Shown one piece after another: positions 16,885 through 24,703 of a DNA stretch of 41,037 nucleotides (position 1 is its first letter; each line of letters opens with the position of its first letter). The notes under the pieces were generated by a model that saw nothing but the letters and a program-made list of their open reading frames with translations, made no database searches and was not told the DNA's origin. Position numbers and translations under genes: made by a program. The DNA comes from a virus. The stretch covers positions 1-41,037 of the IMG/VR virus record IMGVR_UViG_3300042311_000434; one strand, 5' to 3'.

Positions 16885-17880
16885 ATGATATTAATCACTT
16901 ACGGAACTAGACCGGAATACATAAAAGTTAAACCTCTTATGTATGAAATGACCAAACAAGGTATTAAATATAAAACATTGTTTACCGGTCAACATAAAGA
17001 TATTGTGTCAAGTAATCCAGATTTTACTTTGGATATGAAGGATTATGGGGATAATAGATTAGATAACATTATTCAAAATTGTATGAATTTACCTGACGAA
17101 TGGTTTAAAGGTATAACACATATATTAGTCCAAGGTGACACTACATCTGTAACCGGATTAGCTTTATCATCATTACATAGAAAAATCCCGGTAATACACT
17201 TAGAAGCGGGTCTTAGAACCTTTGATACGGAAAACCCGTATCCCGAAGAAAACAATCGAAAAATAGTATCCACGATAGCTAAAATACATTTATGTCCAAC
17301 TGAATTAAATAAAGAAAATTTAAAGAATGAAAATGTTCAAGGGGAAATTTATGTTGTAGGTAATACAGTTTTAGATAATCTATTGGAATATAAAACAGGT
17401 TGTGAATATACTAATAAAGTATTAATTACTTTACATAGGAGAGAAAACCACATTAATATTGACCAATGGTTTAACTCAATTAATGAATTGGCTAAAACCC
17501 ACATAGATTTAGAGTTTATTATACCATTACACCCAAACCCAAATGTTCAAAAATTTAAACATCTATTAACCAATGTTAATATAATTGAACCTTTAACTCA
17601 TACTGAATTAATTAAATTATTAGTTAAGTCAAAATTAGTTATTACGGATAGTGGTGGACTACAAGAAGAATGTTCATTTTTCAATAAAAAATGTTTAGTT
17701 TGTAGAAAAATTACAGAAAGACCTGAAACTTTAGGGTTATCAAGTTATCTAATTCAAACACCTGATGACTTAATTAAGTCATTTAATCATCATTTACAAA
17801 ATTATAAAATTAATATTGATTCACCTTACGGTGATGGATATTCCTCAAGTAAAATCTGCAAAATATTTAAAAATTTATAA
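16885..17880 (+). CDS. wecB: UDP-N-acetylglucosamine 2-epimerase (non-hydrolysing type)
   Basis: 331 residues with the family's landmarks: LITYGTRPEYIKVKPL at the N-terminus, FTGQH, VQGDTTSV, HLEAGLRTFD, PYPEENNRK, TLHRRENH, PLHPNP, and ITDSGGLQEECSF near the C-terminus. The enzyme interconverts UDP-GlcNAc and UDP-ManNAc, a precursor of ManNAc, ManNAcA or sialic-acid-type glycans. At 331 residues it is slightly shorter than typical bacterial enzymes (about 370). It is preceded by a short AT-rich gap and closes the contiguous run of sugar genes. It implies that the phage supplies an unusual amino sugar rather than only transferring host sugars. Confidence 0.88.
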   Translation: MILITYGTRPEYIKVKPLMYEMTKQGIKYKTLFTGQHKDIVSSNPDFTLDMKDYGDNRLDNIIQNCMNLPDEWFKGITHILVQGDTTSVTGLALSSLHRKIPVIHLEAGLRTFDTENPYPEENNRKIVSTIAKIHLCPTELNKENLKNENVQGEIYVVGNTVLDNLLEYKTGCEYTNKVLITLHRRENHINIDQWFNSINELAKTHIDLEFIIPLHPNPNVQKFKHLLTNVNIIEPLTHTELIKLLVKSKLVITDSGGLQEECSFFNKKCLVCRKITERPETLGLSSYLIQTPDDLIKSFNHHLQNYKINIDSPYGDGYSSSKICKIFKNL

Positions 17881-17909
17881 TTTAACCTAAATTATTAAAA
17901 ACAATAAAA

Positions 17910-18674
17910 ATGGCTACATACAGCAAATCAAAAAACACTAAACCAACCCCTACTCCAGAAACTACAGGTAAACCAATAAGTAAAAAAGACCTGATTGGTC
18001 AAATTATTAAGAGAAAAACTAAAGAAAAGTTTTTAACTATAAATCAAAAAAAATATTACGATACTTTAATTGATAGTGAAATCACAGTTTGTTCGGGGCC
18101 AGCTGGTGTTGGTAAAAGTTACATAACAATGAAAGCGGCTATTGATTTACTTTCAGACCCAAATACACCTTACGAGAAAATAATTATTGTTAGACCCGCG
18201 GTTGAAGCCGAAGAAAAGTTAGGTTCATTACCGGGTAATGTTGAAGAAAAATTAGACCCATATATTTTTCCCTCTTATTATTTATTAAATAAAATTATTG
18301 GAAAAGAATCTCGCGAAAAACTTAAAGAGATTGAAGTTATCGAAGTATTTGCTTTAGCGTTTATGAGAGGTATGAACATTGATAATTCAATATTAATATT
18401 TGAGGAAGGTCAAAACGCCTCCCCAAGTCAAATGAAACTTCTTTTAACAAGAATTGGGTTTAATAGTAAATTCTTTATCTCAGGTGATGTTGAACAATCA
18501 GACAAATATAAAAATAAAACCTTAAGTGGTTTATGGGATGCAATTGAAAAATTTAGAGATGACGACTATGTATCAACATTTGAATTTAAAGATAAAAATG
18601 ATATTGTGAGAAACCCATTAATTAGTAAGATATTACGTAAATACGACAACGAACCGGATGAGAATAGCAATTGA
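17910..18674 (+). CDS. phoH: PhoH-family P-loop ATPase
   Basis: 254 residues. A disordered Lys/Thr/Pro-rich N-terminus precedes the PhoH core: Walker A GPAGVGKS (63-70), IIIVRPAVEAEEKLGSLPG, the Walker B region ILIFEEGQNASPSQMKLLLTR, and SGDVEQSD. PhoH proteins are common in large phages, especially marine ones; the family is linked to RNA metabolism and phosphate stress, but the phage role is unsettled. The normal DEAQN Walker B variant is EEGQN here. The last 17 bases overlap the next gene. Confidence 0.88.
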   Translation: MATYSKSKNTKPTPTPETTGKPISKKDLIGQIIKRKTKEKFLTINQKKYYDTLIDSEITVCSGPAGVGKSYITMKAAIDLLSDPNTPYEKIIIVRPAVEAEEKLGSLPGNVEEKLDPYIFPSYYLLNKIIGKESREKLKEIEVIEVFALAFMRGMNIDNSILIFEEGQNASPSQMKLLLTRIGFNSKFFISGDVEQSDKYKNKTLSGLWDAIEKFRDDDYVSTFEFKDKNDIVRNPLISKILRKYDNEPDENSN

Positions 18675-19254
18675 AATTAATGGAGTGTTAAGAAACACAT
18701 TGGATAAAATCCAACAAACCTATCAAAAATATATGATAGATAAAACTGAGGGTATCGAGGAAGAAGACTCAATAGTTCGTGAAATTAAATTACCCATTGA
18801 TAGTTTAGAATTACAAAATCATTTTACGTTTATTAATAACGAAGAACTATATTCTTTTTTATATGAAGATTTTCCTATGGAAATCTTTGGTCATTCACAA
18901 TCAACCGAATATCAAACATTTAATGATTTAAATGACATATATGTTAATTTAAGAGATAATCACGATTTACTAATAGTATCGGATGAGATGGGTAGGTCTA
19001 AACCAGCATCATTATTCTTCTTATCAAAATTTGGTTGTCAATTAGAAAAAGTAAAATTCTATAGTAATTTAACAATAAATTCAATGTGGGGCGAGATTGA
19101 TGTTTTACTTACATCAAACCCTGCACTATTATTAGAACATCCGGCTGATAAAATATTAATTAAATATCAAACGGAATACAATAAACATATCGAAACAAAA
19201 CATTCTATAACTAACCTTAAAGAATTTGAATTCGAATTAACAAAAATACTATAA
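18658..19254 (+). CDS. Degenerate HAD-like phage protein
   Basis: 198 residues. The N-terminus MRIAIEINGVLRNTLDK aligns by eye with HAD motif I (DxDGVLRD), but both catalytic aspartates are replaced (E5 and N7). LLIVSDEMGRSKPASLFFLSKFG fits motifs II/III, and WGEIDVLLTSNPALL fits motif IV with no Asp pair. Similar HAD-like proteins occur in T4-type phages. It is probably a non-catalytic or altered HAD fold, perhaps binding a nucleotide or protein. It is translationally coupled to phoH (overlap) and abuts a 91-residue gene. Confidence 0.5.
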   Translation: MRIAIEINGVLRNTLDKIQQTYQKYMIDKTEGIEEEDSIVREIKLPIDSLELQNHFTFINNEELYSFLYEDFPMEIFGHSQSTEYQTFNDLNDIYVNLRDNHDLLIVSDEMGRSKPASLFFLSKFGCQLEKVKFYSNLTINSMWGEIDVLLTSNPALLLEHPADKILIKYQTEYNKHIETKHSITNLKEFEFELTKIL

Positions 19255-19529
19255 TGTTAAAAGTATTAGGAGAACACTACTATTTAGATTTAGATAAAAT
19301 CGATGATTACGTCCAAATAAAAGAAGTTACACCATCAACAGGTATTACGGACACAACACATATTAGCATCATAAAATATGAAACCGTTAAATTAATGATG
19401 GAAATTATTATGGATGAGCCTGAAGAAATTGATGAAACATTAGGGGCTAAAGGAACAAATAACTTATCAATACCGTTTAAAATAGCGTTTAACACGTTAC
19501 TATATAAAAAATTACTAAACAAATTATAA
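19254..19529 (+). CDS. Hypothetical small protein
   Basis: 91 residues, acidic. A beta-like N-terminal half (VLGEHYYLDLDKIDDYVQI) is followed by a helical half with MMEIIMDEPEEID and a basic hydrophobic end (IAFNTLLYKKLLNKL). The start overlaps the stop of the HAD-like gene (TAATG) and the next gene begins one base after the stop. A late-transcription coactivator (gp33 type) was considered because gp55 lies nearby, but no similarity could be shown. Confidence 0.55.
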   Translation: MLKVLGEHYYLDLDKIDDYVQIKEVTPSTGITDTTHISIIKYETVKLMMEIIMDEPEEIDETLGAKGTNNLSIPFKIAFNTLLYKKLLNKL

Positions 19530-19530
19530 T

Positions 19531-20592
19531 ATGAATCAAGAACAACTATCAAAATTAGAATTGTCTATTGAGAATATGAAAAATAAGAAAGCCAGAATTT
19601 ATCTTATTGCTCAAGACACAAAAGGTAACGCCAAAGCATCTATTGCTTACATCTATAGATTAGGTATGGCATTATTAAAAGGAGGGTACAACCCGATAAT
19701 CCTACACGAAAATTCTGACTATACAGGTGTTTCTGAATGGTTAGGTGAAGAATATATGACACTTCCTCATAGAGTTATTGAAGGTCAAAATTTAGAAGTG
19801 TCTCCTGAAGATTTATTAATTATTCCGGAACTTTTTGGGTATGTAATGAGTCAAGTATCTAAATTACCTTGTGGTAAAATTGTACTATGTCAAGCTTACG
19901 ACCATATTTTTGAAACGTTACAACCTGGAGAAAGTTGGACTCAGTTAGGGTTTTACAAATGTATTACAACGTCTGATTATCAAAAAGAATTTATTGAGGG
20001 TATTATGAGAGGTGTCTCTTATGATGTTTTAAAACCATATTTCTCAGATAAATTTAAACCAAGTAATTTACCGGCTAAACCTATTATTGCGGTTCACACT
20101 AGAGAACATAGAGACACAATTAACTTAATTAAAAGTTTCTATATTAAATTTCCACAATATCGTTGGGTAACTTTTAGAGATTTAAGAACATTATCTGAAG
20201 ACGAATTTGCTAAAGGTATTCAAGAGTGTTGTTTATCTGTTTGGATTGATGAAACAAGTGCTTACGGAACGTTCCCATTAGAATCGATTAAATCAAATGT
20301 TCCTGTATTAGGATTGGTTCCTAATATGGTACCGGATTGGATGAATGAAGATAATGGTCTGTGGATTAATAACAAAGTTCAAATTGTTGATTTTGTTGCG
20401 GATTATTTACAAAATTGGTTAGAAGATAATGTTAGTGAAACTTTACTTGAGGGTATGAAAAAAACATCAGAAGAACTTTTAACTAAAGAAATGTTTGATG
20501 AACAAGCATTATCAATTTTTGATAAAGTTATGAATACAAGATTAGAATCGTTCACAGAACAATTAAATAAACTAGAAACAATTGAAGAATAA
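19531..20592 (+). CDS. Putative GT-B glycosyltransferase
   Basis: 353 residues. After a short helix, KKARIYLIAQDTKGNAKASIAYI begins a GT-B-like N-lobe with a glycine/alanine loop, followed by LLKGGYNPIILHE and DLLIIPELFGYVM. The C-lobe starts near residue 183 (KPIIAVHTREHRDTINLIK). It contains CCLSVWIDETSAYGTFPLESIKSNVPVLG, equivalent to the donor-binding E-x7-E region of GT4 enzymes. The C-terminal 50 residues are helical. It is separated from the main glycan run by phoH and two small genes. Confidence 0.65.
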   Translation: MNQEQLSKLELSIENMKNKKARIYLIAQDTKGNAKASIAYIYRLGMALLKGGYNPIILHENSDYTGVSEWLGEEYMTLPHRVIEGQNLEVSPEDLLIIPELFGYVMSQVSKLPCGKIVLCQAYDHIFETLQPGESWTQLGFYKCITTSDYQKEFIEGIMRGVSYDVLKPYFSDKFKPSNLPAKPIIAVHTREHRDTINLIKSFYIKFPQYRWVTFRDLRTLSEDEFAKGIQECCLSVWIDETSAYGTFPLESIKSNVPVLGLVPNMVPDWMNEDNGLWINNKVQIVDFVADYLQNWLEDNVSETLLEGMKKTSEELLTKEMFDEQALSIFDKVMNTRLESFTEQLNKLETIEE

Positions 20593-20593
20593 T

Positions 20594-21400
20594 ATGGAAA
20601 ACTATTTTGACGTATCAGTAATATTACCTATTAAATCGGGAAGGGCTTTTGACTTTTCTGAGTATTTTACAAAATGTATTGAGTCATTAAAAACTCAAAA
20701 ATTAAAAATTAATGAACTAATCATTGTTCACACAGATGAGGATGTTGTTATTGAATTTTTAAATAATTTCGACTTTGGTGACTTAACAGTTATTAAACTT
20801 GCTTGGACTGAAGAACCTAACTATACCTTACAAATTAATTTTGGCGTTAAAAATTCAAATTCTACGTGGGTTTCATTCTTTGAATTTGATGATGAATATT
20901 CAACAATATGGTTTAATAATGTTGAGAAATATAGTAACGCTTATCCAGATGTTGACGCATTTTTACCAATTGTTGTCGATACAGACCAAATGGGTAAATT
21001 TGTCGGATTTACTAATGAAGCAACATTCGCAGCTAATTTCTCATCTGAAATGGGAATCTTATCAAATGAAACTTTACAAGATTATCAAAATTTTCAAACA
21101 TCAGGAATGGTTATTAAAAAATCAACATTAGTTGATAATGGATTATTTAAACCATCATTCAAGTTAACATACGGATATGAATTATTTCTAAGATTAACAA
21201 ATAATTCAGTTAAAATTATGTCAATCCCTAAGATTGGTTACAAACATACTAACTTAAGAGATGGTTCAATTTTTTGGAACTATAAAAATGGTGAAGATGC
21301 TTTAACTCCGGATGAGGTTAAATTTTGGATTGATTCGGCTAAAAAAGAATATTTCTTTACAAATGATAGAGCCATAAAGTACGAACCACAAGAAGTTTAA
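20594..21400 (+). CDS. GT2-family glycosyltransferase
   Basis: 268 residues from the ATG at 20594, which lies one base after the upstream stop; a longer TTG-initiated frame (20582) would overlap that gene and is not preferred. FDVSVILPIKSGRAFDFSEYF and CIESLKTQKLKINELIIVHT are typical of GT2. The metal site is FFEFDDEYSTIW (about residue 97), and FQTSGMVIKKSTL and YGYELFLRL correspond to the later ED-type acceptor region. Its stop overlaps the sigma-factor start, so the last glycosyltransferase and the late sigma factor are coupled. Confidence 0.72.
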   Translation: MENYFDVSVILPIKSGRAFDFSEYFTKCIESLKTQKLKINELIIVHTDEDVVIEFLNNFDFGDLTVIKLAWTEEPNYTLQINFGVKNSNSTWVSFFEFDDEYSTIWFNNVEKYSNAYPDVDAFLPIVVDTDQMGKFVGFTNEATFAANFSSEMGILSNETLQDYQNFQTSGMVIKKSTLVDNGLFKPSFKLTYGYELFLRLTNNSVKIMSIPKIGYKHTNLRDGSIFWNYKNGEDALTPDEVKFWIDSAKKEYFFTNDRAIKYEPQEV

Positions 21401-22149
21401 TGTCTGAACCAATTAATTTAACAGGAGATACCAGTGTTGAGTTAAAAAAGAAAGGTAGAAAACCAACCCAATTAAATTATTTTGATGTTCGGGAAGAATT
21501 GGCAGTGGTAAGATTTTTAGAATCCACCTCTTACGAAGAAAAGAATAAAATATATAATGAGTTTTTAAAAAAACCTTTAGATAAGATGATATCTTCAATT
21601 ATACGAAGATACAAATTATATAGAAAAGATATGGATTTCACAGATATCCACGTAGACACTCACTCGTTCTTAATGACAAAAATAGATAAGTTCAAGCCTT
21701 CTAAAGAAAAGAAGGCTTACTCTTATTTTGGAACCATATGTAAAAATTACCTTATGGGTCAAATCATTAAAGACCAAAAAGAAATGAATAGAAAAATATC
21801 CTATGAGGATATTTCGTCTAGTTTAGAAAATGATGAAGGATTCGCATACTATATCGAAAATGATGGATTAGAATCTGAAAGAGTTATTTATCACTTTTTA
21901 ATACAATTAGAAGAATTTATTAAAAATGAAAACCTATCAGAAAATGAAATCAAATTAGGTCAAGCATTGTATGATTTATTTGATAACTATGAAAATATAT
22001 TTGTAGGTAATGATAACAACAAATTTAATAAAAATATTATATTATTATCATTAAGAGAAATGACTAATCTATCCACAAAAGAGATTAGGGGGTCAATGAA
22101 AAAATATAAAAATATGTATTTTACATTGATTCAAAATATGGTCAAATAA
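21400..22149 (+). CDS. 55: T4 gp55-like late-transcription sigma factor
   Basis: 249 residues. Residues about 27-130 form a reduced sigma-70 region 2: NYFDVREELAVVRFLES, IYNEFLKKPLDKMISSIIRR, THSFLMTKIDKFKPSKEKKA and YSYFGTICKNYLMGQIIKDQ. These follow the gp55 pattern rather than a full housekeeping sigma; regions 3 and 4 are not evident. T4 gp55 replaces the host sigma and reads an eight-base late -10 box. Downstream genes here begin behind a conserved TATTTATA box that is a natural candidate target. The C-terminal 100 residues are mostly helical and poorly conserved. The gene overlaps the stop of the preceding glycosyltransferase. Confidence 0.75.
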   Translation: MSEPINLTGDTSVELKKKGRKPTQLNYFDVREELAVVRFLESTSYEEKNKIYNEFLKKPLDKMISSIIRRYKLYRKDMDFTDIHVDTHSFLMTKIDKFKPSKEKKAYSYFGTICKNYLMGQIIKDQKEMNRKISYEDISSSLENDEGFAYYIENDGLESERVIYHFLIQLEEFIKNENLSENEIKLGQALYDLFDNYENIFVGNDNNKFNKNIILLSLREMTNLSTKEIRGSMKKYKNMYFTLIQNMVK

Positions 22150-22164
22150 AAAAGACCATCTAAA

Positions 22165-22172
22165 TATTTATT
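22165..22172 (+). promoter_or_regulatory. Late-promoter-like TATTTATT motif
   Basis: TATTTATT ends only three bases before the ATG at 22176, in the gap after the sigma gene. The short distance implies a leaderless or near-leaderless mRNA if this is a -10 box. Confidence 0.4.
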
Positions 22173-22175
22173 AAT

Positions 22176-22556
22176 ATGGCAAGACCGACAAAAAAAGAAA
22201 TTAATCTAAGTAAAGAATCAATGTTATCGTTGATGCAGGAAATCTACAATGAACTTGTGGAACAAAGAAACACTGCTATTAGAATTCAAAATAAAATGTT
22301 AACAATGATGAAAGAACCCGAAGATATGACAATCATCGGGCCTGTTATTGAAAAACAACAAAAAATTATAAATGATTGTGTTGAGAAAAAACTTACTCTT
22401 TCTAAACTTCAATCAGGGATGTGGGAAAAATCTAACAATTCTAAAGATAATAATGGAGGAGGTTTCTCAATCTCTGATTTAGGTGGTGATGATGATTTAT
22501 TAAAAAGTTTGATTGAGAAAGATATCGCTAAAGATGGTGGTTCTTATAAAATGTAA
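22176..22556 (+). CDS. Hypothetical helical protein
   Basis: 126 residues. A basic start (MARPTKKEINLSKESML) leads into a long helical or coiled-coil segment (about 12-85), followed by a Gly/Asp-rich linker and a short acidic helix. It is the first gene after the late sigma factor and the first with a late-type motif in this unit. Its size and coiled coil would suit a small terminase subunit or a tail/assembly chaperone, but I see no HTH or diagnostic motif. Confidence 0.5.
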   Translation: MARPTKKEINLSKESMLSLMQEIYNELVEQRNTAIRIQNKMLTMMKEPEDMTIIGPVIEKQQKIINDCVEKKLTLSKLQSGMWEKSNNSKDNNGGGFSISDLGGDDDLLKSLIEKDIAKDGGSYKM

Positions 22557-22568
22557 AAATAACAAATT

Positions 22569-24476
22569 ATGCCATCTGTAGATTTAAATTTTGACTATAA
22601 TAAAATTCAAGGTAAATTAAACGCGACTAAAACATACAAAAATGCTAAGTCGAAGTATGACGACGCCAATAAAAAAGTTGGAGAATCTTTTGAAAAATCT
22701 AAAAAAGATGTTTCACAATCATTAGACAAATTTAAAGAACAAACTAAAAGATACCAAAAACAAATTAAAAACCAATTTGAACAACTTTTAGATTTAGCCA
22801 ATACTACCGGAGGAAAAGGTAGTGGTTCCCCAAGTTATATTAAAAGTCTTTTAATTAGAACTGTTAATAATGTTCAACCTAGACTAAGAACAATTGTTAT
22901 GGAAGATTGTTTAAGTGCGTTAGGTTGTGACCAACAACAAACTTATGGTGCTAGAGATGTTTGGGTTAAAGTTGGTTCTGTGGATTTATTTAGTAGATTA
23001 AAAATTGACCCGGAAGACGAGGTTGGTAAAATTATTTACGAAAAAGACCCTGTCACTCCATCATCAACATACCCTTTTTCAATGAATCGTAAAATGTATG
23101 GTCTTATTCAAGATAATACAACTTATAGTTATGTTGGTAAATCAGGTCAACCATTATTTAACATTCAATATAGTGAAACAGGTCAATTTGGTGAAACTGG
23201 TCCTTGGTATAAAGTTAGTTTAGAAAATAGGGCAAATAGTGTTAATAGAGTTGGTGAATTTATGGTTGACTACTACGACACTGTTAAAATGTCTGAAAAC
23301 ACCGATGTTATGGGTTCTATTATGGAATCTTTATGTGGTGCGGTTTCTATGAAAGTAGATGCCGGAACATCTCAAGTTGAAAACGCCAGTAAATACGAAT
23401 TAATTTTAGCGAGAATATTAGGGTTATGTTTTGATAGTGGTGCTAGCGATGGAGAGATTGATGTTAGTGGTGTTGCAAAAGTACCCGAATTAGACGGTAT
23501 TGACGATTCATTTTTTGAGTTTACAGATATTGATTTAAGAAACATTGACCTTCGTGTAGGTAATATTAAAAACGGGGTTGTTCAATTTGAGGATTGTGAT
23601 AATGTATTATTACCAGTAAACTATGAAGAAATCGTAACTGCATTAGGACAATTAAATTTTGTTGAAGGGTCTGAGTTTGAAAATGCCGCAAATAACATTT
23701 CGGATGTATTAGCTAATAATCCAGCGTGGTTAGGAATAGGTATTAATGTAAGTCCAAAAGTTGCGGTTGATACTAATTTTATTAAATTAATAACTAACGG
23801 AATGATTAGTGCGTTAATTACCCCAAAAATGATTTTACCTATAATTGCAATGTCTAAAGCGTTAGGTAACAATATCACAGACGGTATTAAATCATTTATG
23901 GATTTTGCTAAAATATTTAAATCATTCTTCATTAATTTAGTATCTAAAGTAGGCGCTATATTTGTTGAAGAACTTTACAGGTTAATTAAAAGTGATATTT
24001 TACAATTAATCCAATCAGTGATTACCGATATTGTTAAAGAAAAACAAATTAAAAAATACGCAATGATTTTAAAGTTAATTTCATTATTATTGTTTTTAGC
24101 CGGGATATTAAATGATTTTAGAAAATGTAAAAGTTTAGTTGATGATATATTTAGGATATTAAATTTAATTAATCTTCCCGGATTTGGTGGAAGTCCTGTC
24201 CCGTTACCGATAATGCTCGCGGCACAATTTTGTGATGGATATTCTGAAACAAGAGCTTTTATTGGTGCCGTAGAAGAAATGCAAAAAGCGGGGATTCCAA
24301 CCGGAGATATGCCAAGTGGGGCACCAAATTTGGAACTGATTTCAAAATTTTCCCAAATGAAATCTATGGCTTTTGAAGAGGCTGAGAATAATAAAGTTCA
24401 AATTGCGGTTGGTCCATTAACAATAACACCAGCAGGATTTACAGTTCCGTCTAACGCTTTTGGTAAAAAGTTTTAA
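22569..24476 (+). CDS. Putative virion structural protein (tail/baseplate region)
   Basis: 635 residues. The N-terminal 80 residues are a Lys/Gln-rich coiled coil. The middle (about 85-380) is mixed alpha/beta, with the segment SLLIRTVNNVQPRLRTIVMEDC. Residues about 395-560 carry several hydrophobic helices (ALITPKMILPIIAMSKALG, LISLLLFLAGILNDF) that could insert in a membrane or pack in a large assembly. The C-terminus (about 600-635) ends in a beta-rich tail. It is followed within three bases by a small gene and then the gp5-like baseplate protein. Location and size suggest a baseplate or injected virion protein; no family is recognised. Confidence 0.5.
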   Translation: MPSVDLNFDYNKIQGKLNATKTYKNAKSKYDDANKKVGESFEKSKKDVSQSLDKFKEQTKRYQKQIKNQFEQLLDLANTTGGKGSGSPSYIKSLLIRTVNNVQPRLRTIVMEDCLSALGCDQQQTYGARDVWVKVGSVDLFSRLKIDPEDEVGKIIYEKDPVTPSSTYPFSMNRKMYGLIQDNTTYSYVGKSGQPLFNIQYSETGQFGETGPWYKVSLENRANSVNRVGEFMVDYYDTVKMSENTDVMGSIMESLCGAVSMKVDAGTSQVENASKYELILARILGLCFDSGASDGEIDVSGVAKVPELDGIDDSFFEFTDIDLRNIDLRVGNIKNGVVQFEDCDNVLLPVNYEEIVTALGQLNFVEGSEFENAANNISDVLANNPAWLGIGINVSPKVAVDTNFIKLITNGMISALITPKMILPIIAMSKALGNNITDGIKSFMDFAKIFKSFFINLVSKVGAIFVEELYRLIKSDILQLIQSVITDIVKEKQIKKYAMILKLISLLLFLAGILNDFRKCKSLVDDIFRILNLINLPGFGGSPVPLPIMLAAQFCDGYSETRAFIGAVEEMQKAGIPTGDMPSGAPNLELISKFSQMKSMAFEEAENNKVQIAVGPLTITPAGFTVPSNAFGKKF

Positions 24477-24478
24477 TT

Positions 24479-24703
24479 ATGAATAAAAAAGAAAAAAGTG
24501 AAAAAGTTTTAACAATAATTGGTGACATAAAAAACTCATCCAATAAAGATTTGATGCTAGCGATGGATACAATCCAAGAAGATTTTGAATTTACAAAAAA
24601 AATAGTAATTGATTCAACACATCATTTAGATAAGTTAGAATTAACGTATAATACTATTCTAAAAGAATATCAAAAAAGAACTAAGGTAAATGAAAGTAGA
24701 TAA
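24479..24703 (+). CDS. Hypothetical small helical protein
   Basis: 74 residues, charged and almost entirely helical (likely coiled coil, residues about 5-70). It starts three bases after the preceding stop and overlaps the gp5-like gene by 14 bases, so it is cotranslated with baseplate genes. A chaperone or structural adaptor role is possible. No motif is visible. Confidence 0.5.
   Translation: MNKKEKSEKVLTIIGDIKNSSNKDLMLAMDTIQEDFEFTKKIVIDSTHHLDKLELTYNTILKEYQKRTKVNESR

Noticed and set aside
19254-19529. gp33-type late coactivator
   Set aside because: Only proximity to the gp55-like gene suggests it; length and sequence pattern do not match.
22176-22556. Small terminase subunit
   Set aside because: Size and coiled coil would fit, but there is no helix-turn-helix and no large terminase gene nearby, so the gene is left unassigned.
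22800-22815. AGGAGG-like or GGAGG sequences inside genes, taken as extra Shine-Dalgarno sites
   Set aside because: They encode Gly-Gly or Gly-rich residues in clear frames and no start follows at the right distance.
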